Source: Stenotrophomonas sp. HITSZ_GD (GTDB lineage: Bacteria > Pseudomonadota > Gammaproteobacteria > Xanthomonadales > Xanthomonadaceae). From it: a stretch of 64,000 bases of DNA. The DNA lies in NCBI RefSeq assembly GCF_029543105.1, contig NZ_JARQXB010000005.1:1-64000 (forward strand), written 5' to 3'. Position numbers and translations under genes: made by a program. The notes under the pieces were generated by a model. That model made no database searches and was not told the origin of the DNA. It saw nothing but the letters and a program-made list of their open reading frames with translations. How positions within the stretch are numbered: the stretch's first letter is position 1; every line of letters begins with the position of its first letter. Below, one piece after another: positions 35,701 through 46,727 of this stretch.

Positions 35701-35927
35701 CCCGGCACCTGGCCGAGGTGGCGTTCCAGCGGCGCGGTGACCGTGGAGGCCATCGTGCTGGCGTCCGTGCCCGATTGCGTGGCGTGGACGAAGATCACCG
35801 GGATCTGGATGTTCGGCAGCGCCGCCACGCCCAGGCGCAGGTAGCACATCAGGCCGATGACGAAGAGCCCGCAGGCCAGCAGCGTGGTGCCGATGGGCCG
35901 CTTGATGAAGGGGGCGGAGAGGTTCAT
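32784..35927 (-). CDS. mdtC: RND efflux pump inner-membrane permease, MdtC/MuxC-like
   Basis: A 1047-residue RND permease with twelve membrane spans and two large periplasmic domains. MNLSAPFIKRPIGTTLLACG is the typical N-terminus; the proton-relay DD pair is in IGFVVDDAIVVIENIMRHLDE; RFRPIMMTTMVAILAALPLA lies near the C-terminus. It works as a heterotrimer with the MdtB-type subunit encoded just upstream. It starts 25 bp after that gene's stop. The last 25 residues are Arg/Lys/Ala-rich. Start chosen over an in-frame upstream Met inside the preceding gene. Confidence 0.93.
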   Translation of the reverse strand: MNLSAPFIKRPIGTTLLACGLFVIGLMCYLRLGVAALPNIQIPVIFVHATQSGTDASTMASTVTAPLERHLGQVPGIDRMRSSSSENSSMVFMVFQGNVDIDAAAQDVQTAINAAQADLPSGLGTPMYQKANPNDDPVIAIALTSQTQSADELYNVADSLLAQRLRQITGVASVDIAGASTPAVRVDVDMRALNALGLTPDDLRNAVRAANVTSPTGFLSDGKTTMAIIANDSVSKAADFAQLAIATQSNGRVIRLSDVANVYDGQQDAYQAAWFDGKPAVVMYVFTRAGANIVETVDRVKGAIPELRTYLHPGTRMTAYFDRTPTIRASLAEVQITLLISLAMVVLTMALFLRRLAPTLIAAVTVPLSLAGSALVMYVLGFTLNNLSLLALVIAIGFVVDDAIVVIENIMRHLDEGMSRMDAALAGAREIGFTIVSITASLVAVFIPLLFASGMIGAFFREFTVTLVAAIVVSMLVSLTLTPALCSRFLSGHAEPEKPGRVGAFLERMHEGSLRIYSKALDFSLRHALLMSITPLLLIVATIFLAGAVKKGNFPPQDTGLIWGRASSSATVSFNDMIERQRRITDMLMADPAVKIVGARLGSSRQGSSASFNIELKTRDEGRRETTDQVLARLSAKADRYPDLELRLRAIQDLPSDGGGGTSQGAQYKVSLQGNDLAQLQEWLPKLQAVLKQNPKLRDVGTDVDTAGLRQNIVIDRAKAARLGVSIGTIDGALYGAFGQRSISTIYSDLNQYSVVVNALPSQTATPAALDEVYVQSRSGEMIPITAVAYQVPGLAPPQITHDNQYTTMDLSYNLAPGVSTGEADAIIEAAVKGLRMPDGIRISDGGGFNVQLNPNSMVVLLLAAILTVYIVLGMLYESLIHPVTILSTLPAAGMGALLALFVTNTELSVISMIALVLLIGIVKKNAIMMIDFALVAQREHGKSPREAAREASVVRFRPIMMTTMVAILAALPLAIGLGEGSELRRPLGIAMIGGLLISQSLTLLSTPALYVIFSCLADHWKNWRARRREKKAARRAAAQAVAKPQH

Positions 35928-35952
35928 GGGCGCCACTCCATTGCCTGCGTCT

Positions 35953-38900
35953 TCATGCCTGCTCCGCCGTCGGCTTGCCGCCGTGCGTCGCGGCGCGCTT
36001 CTCGCGCCAGGCATGCAGGCGGTCGGACATGCGCTCCATGTACAGGTAGATCACCGGCGTGGTGTACAGCGTCACCAACTGCGAGAGCAGCAGGCCGCCG
36101 ACGATGGAGATGCCGAGCGGACGGCGCAGCTCCGAGCCGATGCCGGTGCCGAGCGCCAGCGGCAGCGCGCCGAGCATGGCCGCCGCGGTGGTCATCATGA
36201 TCGGGCGGAAGCGCAGCAGGCAGGCGCGGCGGATGGCGTCGTGCGCGCTGGCGCCGGCGCGGCGGGCCTCGATGGCGAAGTCGATCATCATGATCGCGTT
36301 CTTCTTCACGATGCCGATCAGCAGCACGATGCCCACGATGCCGTCCACCGACAGGCTCAGCCCGCACATCATCAGCGCCAGCAGCGCGCCCACGCCGGCC
36401 GGCGGCAGGGTGGAGATGATCGTGAGCGGGTGGATGTAGCTCTCGTACAGCACGCCCAGCACGATGTAGATCAGCACGATGGAGGCCAGCAGCAGCCACA
36501 CCACGTCGGTCTGGCTGCCGGTGAACTCGGCGGCCTTGCCGATGAACTGCGCATGCACCTGCGAGGGCACCTGCAGTTCCTCGGCCGTGCGCTGGATCGC
36601 CGCCACCGCCTGCGAGAGCGAATAGCCCGGCGCGAGGTTGAAGGAAATCGTGATGGCCGGCAGCTGCTGCTGGTGGCTGACCACCAGCGGGGTATTGGTG
36701 ACCTTGGCCTCGGCCAACGCGGAGAGCGGGATGATGCTGCCCGCGCCGACGGTGATGCCGGTGTTCTGGTTGCCGATGCCGGTGGCGGTGGAGGAGTTGG
36801 ACGAGGTCACCTGGCCGAAGCTGGTGGCGTTGGTGCCGGTGAGCGCACCGCTGCCGTTGCTGGCCACCGCCAGCTGGTTCATCAGCGCGGTGCTGGTGCG
36901 GAACTCCGGCGCCACTTCCAGCACCACGCGGTACTGGTTGAGCTCGGTGAAGATGGTGGAGATCTGGCGCTGGCCGAAGCTGTCGTAGAGCGTGTCGTCG
37001 ATGGTCTGCATCGGCACGCCCAGCATGCTGGCCTTGTCGCGGTCGATGTTGATCTCCAGCGCGCGGCCCTCGTTGGCGAGGTTGTTGTCGACATCGGCCA
37101 GCTCGGGCAGCTGGCGCAGCGCCTGCGTCATCTTCGTCGCCCACTGCGACAGCTCGGCGCTGTCCACGCTGGAGAGCGAGTACTGGTACTCGGTGGCCGC
37201 CACGCGGGTATCGAGGGTGACGTCCTGCACGGGCTTCAAGTACAGCGCCACGCCGGGAATGCCGGACACGGCCTTCTGCAGGCGCGGCAACAGGTCTTCC
37301 AGCGATTCGCGCTCGCCGCGCTCCTTCAGCACGATCGACAGCTGGCCCTGGTTGAGCGTGGGGTTCATCGTGCCGGCGCCGATGAAGGCCGCCACGCCGG
37401 TCACCGCCGGATCCTTGCGCAATGCCTCGGCCACGGCCTGGGTGCGCTGCTCCATCTGCGGGAAGGCGACATTCTGGTCGGCCTGCACCACGCCGGTGAT
37501 CAGGCCGGTATCCTGCTCGGGCAGCAGGCCCTTGGGGATGACGACGTACAGGATGACCGTCAGCGCCACCGCGCCGATCGCCACGCCCAGGGTCAGCGGC
37601 TGGTGGGCCAGCACCCAGTCCAGCGTGCGCTCGTACAGCGCCACGGTGCGCGTCCACAGGTTGGTCTTGCCGGCGGCCGCGGCGCGCTCGTGCGCGTCCT
37701 CGCCCTCGGGCAGGGCGTCGGGCTTGAGCAGGTAGGCGCACATCATCGGGGTGAGCGTGAGCGAGACCACCATCGAGATGACCACCGCGATGGACAGCAC
37801 CCAGGCGAACTCGTGGAACAGGCGCCCGGTCACGCCCGGCATCAGGATCAGCGGCAGGAACACCGCCACCAGCGAGACGGTGAGCGAAAGCACGGTGAAG
37901 CCGATCTGGCGCGCGCCGGTTTCGGCCGCTTCCTTGCCGTCCATGCCCTGCTCGATGTAGCGCACGATGTTCTCGATCATCACGATCGCGTCGTCCACCA
38001 CGAAGCCGGTCGCCACCACCAGCGCCATCAGCGAGAGGTTGTCCAGCGACATGCCGGCGAAGGCCATCACGCCGAAGGTGCCGGCCAGCGACAGCGGCAC
38101 GGCGACGGAGGGAATGATGGTGGCCCACAGGCGGCGCAGGAACACGAAGATCACCGCCACCACCAGGCCGATGGTGAGGATCAGGGTGAACTTCACTTCA
38201 TGCACGGAGGCGCGGATGGTCTCGGTGCGGTCGGAGAACACGTCCAGGTGCACGTCGGCCGGCAACACGGCGCGCAGCTGCGGCAGGATCGCGCGCACCT
38301 GCTCGACGGTCTGCACGATGTTGGCGCCCGGCTGGCGGCGGATCTCCAGCAGTACGGCCTGCTTGCCGTCGGCCCAGGCCGAGAGCTGGTCGTTCTCCAC
38401 CCCGTCCACCACCGAGGCCACGTCGCGCAGCCGCACCGGCGCGCCGTTCTGATAGCTGATGATGGTGTCCTGGTATTCGGCCGCGTTGGTGAGCTGGTCG
38501 TTGGTACCGATGCTGTAGGACTGGGTCTTGCCGTTGAGCGAGCCCTTCGGCGCGGACACGTTGGTCTGCGTCAGCGCGCTGCGCAGCGACTCCATCGTCA
38601 GGCCCATGTTCGACAGCTGCGCCGGGTTGACCTGGATGCGCACGGCCGGGCGCACGTTGCCGGCGATGGACACCAGGCCCACGCCCTGCACCTGCGACAG
38701 GCGCTGGGCCAGGATCGAGTCCGCGTAGCGGTTGATCTCGCGCAGCGGCAGCGTGTCGGAGGTGAGCTTGAGGGTGATGATCGCCGCGTCGGCCGGGTTC
38801 ACCCGGTTGTAGACCGGCTGGTAGGGCAGCGAGGAGGGCAGGGTGGCCTGGCGGATCGCCGCCTGCACGTCCTGCGCGGCGATGTCGATGTCCCGGTCCA

Positions 38901-39189
38901 TCGAGAACTGCAGGATGATCGTGGACAGGCCCGCCGAGGAATCGGAGGTCATCATGTCCAGGCCGGAAATCTGGCCGAACTGCCGTTCCAGCGGCGTGGT
39001 GACCAGCGAGGCCATCGTGGAGGCGTTGGCGCCCGGGTACTGGGTGGTGACCACCAGGCTGGGGGCGTCGATTTCGGGCAGTGCCGAGACCGGCAGCTGG
39101 CGATAGCCCAGGATGCCCAGCAGCAACAAGCCCGCCATCAGCAGCGAGGTGGCGATGGGGCGGCGGATGAAGATCGTCGAGAAGCCCAC
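35953..39189 (-). CDS. mdtB: RND efflux pump inner-membrane permease, MdtB/MuxB-like
   Basis: A 1078-residue RND permease. MGFSTIFIRRPIATSLLMAG is the typical MdtB N-terminus, ATGFVVDDAIVMIENIVRYIE has the DD proton relay, and LRFRPIMMTTAAAMLGALPLA lies near the end. Relatives export bile salts, novobiocin and other hydrophobic or anionic compounds with an adaptor and an outer-membrane channel. It is between the adaptor gene and the MdtC-type gene; no channel gene is seen, so a distant TolC/OprM-type partner must be used. Confidence 0.93.
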   Translation of the reverse strand: MGFSTIFIRRPIATSLLMAGLLLLGILGYRQLPVSALPEIDAPSLVVTTQYPGANASTMASLVTTPLERQFGQISGLDMMTSDSSAGLSTIILQFSMDRDIDIAAQDVQAAIRQATLPSSLPYQPVYNRVNPADAAIITLKLTSDTLPLREINRYADSILAQRLSQVQGVGLVSIAGNVRPAVRIQVNPAQLSNMGLTMESLRSALTQTNVSAPKGSLNGKTQSYSIGTNDQLTNAAEYQDTIISYQNGAPVRLRDVASVVDGVENDQLSAWADGKQAVLLEIRRQPGANIVQTVEQVRAILPQLRAVLPADVHLDVFSDRTETIRASVHEVKFTLILTIGLVVAVIFVFLRRLWATIIPSVAVPLSLAGTFGVMAFAGMSLDNLSLMALVVATGFVVDDAIVMIENIVRYIEQGMDGKEAAETGARQIGFTVLSLTVSLVAVFLPLILMPGVTGRLFHEFAWVLSIAVVISMVVSLTLTPMMCAYLLKPDALPEGEDAHERAAAAGKTNLWTRTVALYERTLDWVLAHQPLTLGVAIGAVALTVILYVVIPKGLLPEQDTGLITGVVQADQNVAFPQMEQRTQAVAEALRKDPAVTGVAAFIGAGTMNPTLNQGQLSIVLKERGERESLEDLLPRLQKAVSGIPGVALYLKPVQDVTLDTRVAATEYQYSLSSVDSAELSQWATKMTQALRQLPELADVDNNLANEGRALEINIDRDKASMLGVPMQTIDDTLYDSFGQRQISTIFTELNQYRVVLEVAPEFRTSTALMNQLAVASNGSGALTGTNATSFGQVTSSNSSTATGIGNQNTGITVGAGSIIPLSALAEAKVTNTPLVVSHQQQLPAITISFNLAPGYSLSQAVAAIQRTAEELQVPSQVHAQFIGKAAEFTGSQTDVVWLLLASIVLIYIVLGVLYESYIHPLTIISTLPPAGVGALLALMMCGLSLSVDGIVGIVLLIGIVKKNAIMMIDFAIEARRAGASAHDAIRRACLLRFRPIMMTTAAAMLGALPLALGTGIGSELRRPLGISIVGGLLLSQLVTLYTTPVIYLYMERMSDRLHAWREKRAATHGGKPTAEQA

Positions 39190-39279
39190 GCGGCTCTCCT
39201 GCTGTGTGCGTTGTCGGTGGAACAGACCGGCGCGGGCGCCGGTGCATGGGGACGGCGGCGGGCCGCCGTCCCGGGTGGA

Positions 39280-40536
39280 TCAGCGCGGGCCGCCGCCGCG
39301 GCGACCGCCGCCGCCGCCGCGGTTCTTGCCCGCGGCGGCCTTCAGCTCGGCCTCGGTCGGGGGGGCCGGGGTCTCGCCCGGCGCCAGCGCCTGCACCTTG
39401 CTGCCGGGCTTGAGGCGGAACTGGCCTTCGGTCACCACCTTCTGGCCGGCCTTCAGGCCGCTGGCGATCTGCACGTGGCTGTCGTCCACTTCCACGCCCT
39501 GCTTGATGGTCTGCATCTGCACGGTGTTGTCGGCCTGCACCACGTAGACGTAATCGCCGTCCGGGCCGCGCTGCACCGCCTGTGCCGGCACCACGATGCC
39601 GCCGGGGATGGTGCGCAGCTGCAGGCGCACGTTGACGAACTGGCCCGGCCACAGGGCGTTGTCGGCGTTGTCGAAGATCGCGCGCGCGCCGAAGGTGCCG
39701 CTGTCGGCGGAGATGCGGTTGTCGATCACGTCGAGCTTGCCGGTGCCGCTGATCACGTGCGCGTCGCCGCGATCCAGCGCGGCCACCGGCAGCGCCGCCT
39801 GCGCCTGGCCTTCGCGCACCGCGGTGAGCTGGCGCTCGGGCAGGTTGAAGGACACGTAGATCGGGTGGATCTGGGTCAGGGTGACGATCGCCGTGCTGGT
39901 GCTGACGATGTTGCCCACGTCCACGCCGCGGATACCGGCGATGCCGTCGATCGGCGCGGTGATGCGGGTGTATTGCAGCTGCACCTGCGCCGCGCGCATC
40001 GAGGCGTCGTTGGCCGCCACCGCCGCCTCGTACTGCGCGACCTGGTTGCGCTGGGTGTCCAGGTCGGTTTTGGACACGTATTGCTGGTATTCCGGCGCGC
40101 TGGAGCGGGCGAAGTTGGAGCGCGCGGTGGCCAGCAGCGCCTGGTTCTGGCGCTTGGCCGCGGCGGCTTCGTCGTAGCTGGCCTGCAGGGTGCGCGGGTC
40201 GATCTGCGCGAGCAGTTCGCCCTTCTTCACTTCCTGGCCTTCCTTGAAGTTGATGCTCAGCAGCTGGCCGCCGACCTGGGGGTTGACCGTCACCGTGTTC
40301 AAGGCGGTGACCGTGCCCAGCGCGTTGGCATAGACCGGCACGTCCTGGGTGGTGGCCGCCACCGCGGTGACCGGCACCGGGCCGCTGTCCTGGCCGGCAT
40401 CGCCGCCCTGTGCCTGATCGCTGCCCGGCCGCCCGGCCCCGCGCCCCTCGTGTCCGCCCCGCAGCATGCGCGCGCCGATGGCCAGTACCACGACCACTGC
40501 CACCACGAGCAGCGTGATCTTCCAGAAACGCGACAT
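39280..40536 (-). CDS. mdtA: RND pump periplasmic adaptor, MdtA/MuxA-like
   Basis: A 418-residue membrane-fusion protein. One N-terminal span (ITLLVVAVVVVLAIGARML) anchors it, followed by a lipoyl half (VTVNPQVGGQLLSINFKEGQ), a coiled-coil hairpin (about 115-175), the second lipoyl half (ITAPIDGIAGIRGVDVGNIV) and beta-barrel domains. The C-terminal tail is Gly/Arg-rich. It heads the mdtABC-like operon; a TetR-type palindrome lies 85 bp upstream. Confidence 0.92.
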   Translation of the reverse strand: MSRFWKITLLVVAVVVVLAIGARMLRGGHEGRGAGRPGSDQAQGGDAGQDSGPVPVTAVAATTQDVPVYANALGTVTALNTVTVNPQVGGQLLSINFKEGQEVKKGELLAQIDPRTLQASYDEAAAAKRQNQALLATARSNFARSSAPEYQQYVSKTDLDTQRNQVAQYEAAVAANDASMRAAQVQLQYTRITAPIDGIAGIRGVDVGNIVSTSTAIVTLTQIHPIYVSFNLPERQLTAVREGQAQAALPVAALDRGDAHVISGTGKLDVIDNRISADSGTFGARAIFDNADNALWPGQFVNVRLQLRTIPGGIVVPAQAVQRGPDGDYVYVVQADNTVQMQTIKQGVEVDDSHVQIASGLKAGQKVVTEGQFRLKPGSKVQALAPGETPAPPTEAELKAAAGKNRGGGGGRRGGGPR

Positions 40537-40621
40537 TCGACAACTCCTGAGGCGGGGGGAGGACGGGGGCTTCCCGGCAAGCCGGCAAGCTTATCGCCGG
40601 AACGTGGCGATTGGACCATGA

Positions 40622-40637
40622 CTGACGGGCCAGTCAG
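40622..40637. promoter_or_regulatory. TetR-type operator upstream of the RND operon
   Basis: CTGACGGG-CCAGTCAG is a 16-bp palindrome with one mismatch per arm, of the ACTGAC...GTCAGT kind bound by TetR/AcrR repressors. It lies in the divergent spacer between the pump operon and the M20 gene. No TetR gene is adjacent. Confidence 0.45.
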
Positions 40638-40772
40638 ACCGCGCCCGCCCCCATTGGTTCAGGGGGACGGTCCCCTCCTGCAACGCACGGAAAGGCGTCC
40701 GGTTGACCGCTGCCCGTGTGCGCGGCGGCGCGCTGCATTAGATTGTCGGTTTCCACCCTTCGAGGATTCGTG

Positions 40773-42089
40773 ATGCCCCATCCGCGCGTCTGGGCCGGTG
40801 CCCTGCTGCTTTCCCTCCCCTGGATGGCCGTGGCCGCGCCCGGCGAGCGCCCCGAGGTCACCGCGGCGGCTGCCAAGCTGCAGGCCCAGGTGGTGAGCTG
40901 GCGGCGCGACTTCCACGAGCACCCTGAGCTGTCCAACCGCGAGGAGCGCACTTCGGCCCAGGTGGCCGCCCACCTGCGCAAGCTCGGCTTGAAGCCGCGC
41001 GTGGGCATTGCCCACCACGGCGTGGTGGCGATCATCGAAGGCGGCCTGCCCGGCCCGAAGATCGCCCTGCGCGCGGACATGGACGCCCTGCCGGTGACCG
41101 AACAGACCGGCCTGCCGTTCGCCTCCAAGGCGACGGGCGAATACCGCGGCGAGACGGTGGGCGTGATGCATGCGTGCGGCCACGATGCCCACACCGCCAT
41201 CTTGCTCGGCGTGGCCGACGCGTTGGTGGCGATGAAGGCCCAGCTGCCGGGCCAGGTGATGCTGATCTTCCAGCCCTCGGAGGAAGGCGCGCCGGGCAAC
41301 GAGGAGGGAGGTGCCTCGCTGATGCTCAAGGAAGGCCTGTTCGCCGACTTCAAACCCGAGGCGGTGTTCGGCCTGCATGTGTTCTCCAGCGTCCAGGCCG
41401 GGCAGATCGCCGTGCGCGGCGGCCCGCTGATGGCGGCCTCGGACCGCTTCAACATCAAGGTGATCGGCCGCCAGACCCATGGCTCGGCACCGTGGAACGG
41501 CATCGACCCCATCGTGGCCAGCGCCGACCTGATCGGCGCCGCGCAGACGGTGGTCAGCCGCCAGGCCAACATCGCCAAGCAGCCGGCGGTGGTGAGCTTC
41601 GGCGCGATCAAGGGCGGCATCCGCTACAACATCATTCCCGACGAGGTGGAGATGGTGGGCACCATCCGCACCTTCGACGAGGGCATGCGGCAGAAGATCT
41701 TCGCCGACCTGAAGAACGTCGCCGAGCACACCGCCGCCGCGCACGGCGCCCGCGCCGAGGCGCAGGTGCCGGACCAGGACGGCAACCCGGCCACCATCAA
41801 CGACCCCGCCCTGACCGCGAAGATGCTGCCCAGCCTGCAGGCGGTGGTCGGTGCCGACAACGTCTACGAGCCGCCGCTGCAGATGGGTGCGGAGGACTTC
41901 TCGTTCTACGCGCGCGAGGTGCCGGGGCTGTTCTTCTTCGTCGGTTCCACCCGCGCCGGCATCGACCCGGCCACCGCGCCGAGCAACCACTCGCCGAAGT
42001 TCCTGCTGGACGAGAAGTCGCTGGACGTCGGCCTGCGCGCGCTGCTGCAGGTGTCGCTGGATTACCTGCACGGCGGTCCGCAGGGCTGA
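40773..42089 (+). CDS. M20 family metallopeptidase/amidohydrolase
   Basis: A 438-residue secreted M20D-type amidohydrolase (hippurate hydrolase/IAA-amino acid hydrolase-like). Signal peptide VWAGALLLSLPWMAVAAPG; then WRRDFHEHPELSNRE, LRADMDALPVTEQ, the dinuclear metal site MHACGHDAHTA, QPSEEG with the catalytic glutamate, and the terminal MGAEDFSFYA with the last ligand. It removes amino acids from N-acyl or amide conjugates; the substrate is unknown. GAGG lies 8 bp before the ATG. Confidence 0.92.
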   Translation: MPHPRVWAGALLLSLPWMAVAAPGERPEVTAAAAKLQAQVVSWRRDFHEHPELSNREERTSAQVAAHLRKLGLKPRVGIAHHGVVAIIEGGLPGPKIALRADMDALPVTEQTGLPFASKATGEYRGETVGVMHACGHDAHTAILLGVADALVAMKAQLPGQVMLIFQPSEEGAPGNEEGGASLMLKEGLFADFKPEAVFGLHVFSSVQAGQIAVRGGPLMAASDRFNIKVIGRQTHGSAPWNGIDPIVASADLIGAAQTVVSRQANIAKQPAVVSFGAIKGGIRYNIIPDEVEMVGTIRTFDEGMRQKIFADLKNVAEHTAAAHGARAEAQVPDQDGNPATINDPALTAKMLPSLQAVVGADNVYEPPLQMGAEDFSFYAREVPGLFFFVGSTRAGIDPATAPSNHSPKFLLDEKSLDVGLRALLQVSLDYLHGGPQG

Positions 42090-42165
42090 CTGAACGGTTC
42101 CGGCCGGGTGCGTCCGCGCCCGGCCGGCACCGCCCGGCGCGGCCAGAGGTTCAGCGCCCGCGGCG

Positions 42166-42171
42166 TAAAAT
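42166..42171 (+). promoter_or_regulatory. Possible -10 box giving a leaderless queF mRNA
   Basis: TAAAAT lies exactly 6 nt before the queF ATG, with no Shine-Dalgarno sequence between. No convincing -35 is seen at 16-18 bp. Confidence 0.4.
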
Positions 42172-42177
42172 GCCGCC

Positions 42178-42996
42178 ATGAACACCCCCGCCGATTCCAG
42201 CCTCGGGCGCGAGGTCGCCTACCCGACCCACTACGACCCCGCGCTGCTGTTCCCCATCCCCCGCCGGCCCAGCCGCGTGTCGGTGGGCATCGATCCGGAC
42301 GCGCTGCCGTTCGTGGGGCTCGACCGCTGGCACGCCTACGAGCTGGGCTGGCTGGATGCGCAGGGCAAGCCGTGCGTGGCGACCGCCACGCTGCACGTGC
42401 CCAGCGATTCGCCGAACCTGATCGAATCCAAGTCGCTCAAGCTTTACCTCAACTCGCTCAACAGCACCCGCTTCAACAGCCCGGCGGCGGTGCGCGAATG
42501 CATCGCCACCGACCTGTCCGCCCGCGCCGGCGCGCCGGTCAGCGTGGAGTTCGGCCTGCCGCCCCTGCTTGATGACGCCGCCGCGGACATCAGCATCGAT
42601 GGCCTGGATGTCAGCATCGACGACTACGGCCCGCCCAATGCGAACCACCTGCGCACGCTGCCGGGCGAGGATGTGGAGCAGACGTTGGTATCAGCGCTGC
42701 TGAAATCCAACTGCCCGGTCACCGGCCAGCCGGATTGGGCGAACGTCTCGCTGCGTTATCGCGGTGCGCCGATCGACGCCGAGGGCCTGCTGCGCTACCT
42801 GGTGAGCTACCGCGACCACGCCGAGTTCCACGAGCAGTGCGTGGAGCGGATCTTCCATGACGTATCGCGCTGCTGCCAGCCGCAGTGGCTGGTGGTGGAA
42901 GCGCGCTACACGCGGCGCGGTGGCCTGGACATCAATCCGTGGCGCGCCACGCCGGGCGCACCGGCACCGGCCGCGCGCCGCGACGCGCGGCAGTAA
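42178..42996 (+). CDS. queF: NADPH-dependent 7-cyano-7-deazaguanine reductase QueF
   Basis: Reduces preQ0 to preQ1 in queuosine biosynthesis, the only known enzymatic nitrile-to-amine reduction. The 272-residue length is the bimodular YqcD/E. coli type. The substrate-binding motif [15 protein letters not shown] and the catalytic cysteine in [14 protein letters not shown] are present, as is the C-terminal [14 protein letters not shown]. It is followed about 100 bp later by the LysM gene. Confidence 0.96.
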   Translation: MNTPADSSLGREVAYPTHYDPALLFPIPRRPSRVSVGIDPDALPFVGLDRWHAYELGWLDAQGKPCVATATLHVPSDSPNLIESKSLKLYLNSLNSTRFNSPAAVRECIATDLSARAGAPVSVEFGLPPLLDDAAADISIDGLDVSIDDYGPPNANHLRTLPGEDVEQTLVSALLKSNCPVTGQPDWANVSLRYRGAPIDAEGLLRYLVSYRDHAEFHEQCVERIFHDVSRCCQPQWLVVEARYTRRGGLDINPWRATPGAPAPAARRDARQ

Positions 42997-43099
42997 CCGG
43001 CGCAAACGCCGCTGCGCGCCGGCTTCACGCTGGCGCGATCCGCTTTTAACGTTGGCCGTGCAACCGTGCTCCCACGCTGTGGCATCACGGAACCTGCCC

Positions 43100-43399
43100 A
43101 TGACCAGCAACGACAAGAAAGCGGATTTCTCCGGTGTGACCTCCAAGGTCGACAGCACCGCCGAGATCGCACCCAAGGCCGACTTCTCCGGCGTCACCGC
43201 CAAGGTGGACAGCACCGCGGAGATCGTGGGCGAACAGTCCTACACCGTGCAGAGCGGCGATTCGCTGTCCAAGATCGCCAAGCACCATTACGGCGACGCG
43301 AACGCCTGGCAGAAGATATTCCAGGCCAACCGCGACGTGCTCGACGACCCGGACAAAATCTTTCCCGGCCAGACCTTGCGCCTTCCCGCCAAATCCTGA
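43100..43399 (+). CDS. LysM-domain protein with duplicated N-terminus
   Basis: A 99-residue protein with a C-terminal LysM domain (about 47-97; YTVQSGDSLSKIAKHHYGD, then FPGQTLRLP) that binds peptidoglycan or related glycans. The N-terminal part is two copies of a 19-residue unit, KADFSGVTSKVDSTAEIAP and KADFSGVTAKVDSTAEIVG. The LysM resembles that of the potassium-binding Kbp/YgaU family, whose BON domain is absent here. There is no signal peptide, so it is probably cytoplasmic. Confidence 0.9.
   Translation: MTSNDKKADFSGVTSKVDSTAEIAPKADFSGVTAKVDSTAEIVGEQSYTVQSGDSLSKIAKHHYGDANAWQKIFQANRDVLDDPDKIFPGQTLRLPAKS
43118..43231 (+). repeat. 57-bp tandem duplication within the LysM gene
   Basis: Two in-frame 57-bp units (43118-43174 and 43175-43231) encode nearly identical 19-residue repeats; differences are mostly at third codon positions, so the duplication is not recent. 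Confidence 0.8.
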
Positions 43400-43447
43400 T
43401 CGCGCCACGCCACGCCTGGCGCACGCCCCGAACCTGGAGGACTTTCC

Positions 43448-43951
43448 ATGTCGAATTCCCAGCACCTGACGCGCACGTTGATCATCGGCCTGGCCGCGAG
43501 CCTGGCCCTGGCCGGCTGCAAGAAGAAGGACGACACCAGCGAGATGGCCACGCCCCCGGCCGCCGAGCCTGCAGCCACCACGACGCCGCCGCCCGCCGCC
43601 GAGCCGTCGAGCGCGCCGGCCGCCGCCGTGACGGTCAGCAGCGTGACCGTGGGCAACACCGCCGCCGCCGACAAGAGCGTGGCACCGGTCGCCACGTTGT
43701 CCAGCAAGGACAAGATCATCGTGTCGGTGAAGACCGATGGCGCCGCCAGCGGCGCCAACCTCGGCGTCAAGCTGACCTTCCAGGATGGCCAGGTGGCCGG
43801 TGAGCAGAGCGCCGCGCTCACCACGACGGGCGCGGAAACGACGAACGTCGAGTTCACCAACGCCAACGGCTGGCCGGCCGGCAAGTACACCGCCCAGGTC
43901 ACCGTGGACGGACAGGCGGCGGGCATGCCGCAGGAGTTCGAGGTCAAGTAA
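43448..43951 (+). CDS. Lipoprotein, unknown function
   Basis: A 167-residue lipoprotein: signal TLIIGLAASLALAGC with lipobox L-A-G-C24, a Lys-rich start after the cysteine, a Pro/Ala/Thr-rich linker (about 35-60), then a small beta domain with DKIIVSVKTDGAAS and WPAGKYTAQVTVDGQ, which looks Ig-like. It lies 48 bp after the LysM gene. The spacer that follows (43952-44290) holds one terminator and otherwise nothing I recognise. Confidence 0.8.
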   Translation: MSNSQHLTRTLIIGLAASLALAGCKKKDDTSEMATPPAAEPAATTTPPPAAEPSSAPAAAVTVSSVTVGNTAAADKSVAPVATLSSKDKIIVSVKTDGAASGANLGVKLTFQDGQVAGEQSAALTTTGAETTNVEFTNANGWPAGKYTAQVTVDGQAAGMPQEFEVK

Positions 43952-44000
43952 GCCGGGCAAGCGCGCCCGCCGACTCTCTCCCGGCGGGACGGTGCATGTG

Positions 44001-44029
44001 GGGCGCAGCGCAAGCTGCGCCTCTTTTTA
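44001..44029 (+). terminator. Rho-independent terminator after lipoprotein gene
   Basis: GGCGCAGC, loop GCAA, GCTGCGCC, then TCTTTTTAT. It ends the LysM/lipoprotein transcript. The remaining 260 bp to the icd start are GC-rich with no gene or clear promoter. Confidence 0.8.
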
Positions 44030-44224
44030 TATGCGGCAATGGTTCGCCGGGAAACCATCCGCCCGGTGCGGACACCGTGCGCTTGCGTATCCCGATGCTC
44101 GGCGGTGGGACACAGCGGCCCGCACCGGCCGGCTTTGCCCGGGGGGCGGCAAACGGCGACAATGCGGCGATTGCCCGGTGATTCCCGACGTCGTCTTCCG
44201 GCATGAGCGCGCAGCGGATCGTGA

Positions 44225-46522
<2,298 letters not shown>

Positions 46523-46556
46523 TCGCCTCGCGGCGCTATTCGCCGCGATCGCATGC

Positions 46557-46592
46557 AACGCCCCGTGTCCACGGACACGGGGCGTTTTCGTT
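46557..46592 (+). terminator. Rho-independent terminator of icd
   Basis: AACGCCCCGTGTCC pairs with GGACACGGGGCGTT (14 bp perfect) and is followed by TTCGTTTCC. It lies 35 bp after the stop. Confidence 0.85.
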
Positions 46593-46727
46593 TCCGGCGC
46601 CGGTGATCCATATGCATTTCCGGCAAGAAGCCGGGCGATGTGCGGGCGATCACTCTTGATGCGTGCAACCGTGCCGTAGCCTGCCGCCTAGCATCCACGC
46701 AACACATCAAGGATAGGGGGCGGGGAC

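Noticed and set aside
32787..36200. A 1137-codon plus-strand open frame opposite the second RND permease
   Set aside because: Same reason: antisense low-complexity product in GC-rich DNA.
35857..40773. A 1638-codon plus-strand open frame opposite the RND pump and its adaptor
   Set aside because: It is antisense to two clear RND genes; its product is His/Gln/Gly/Arg-rich filler with no recognisable domain. Similar long shadow frames occur opposite other GC-rich genes.
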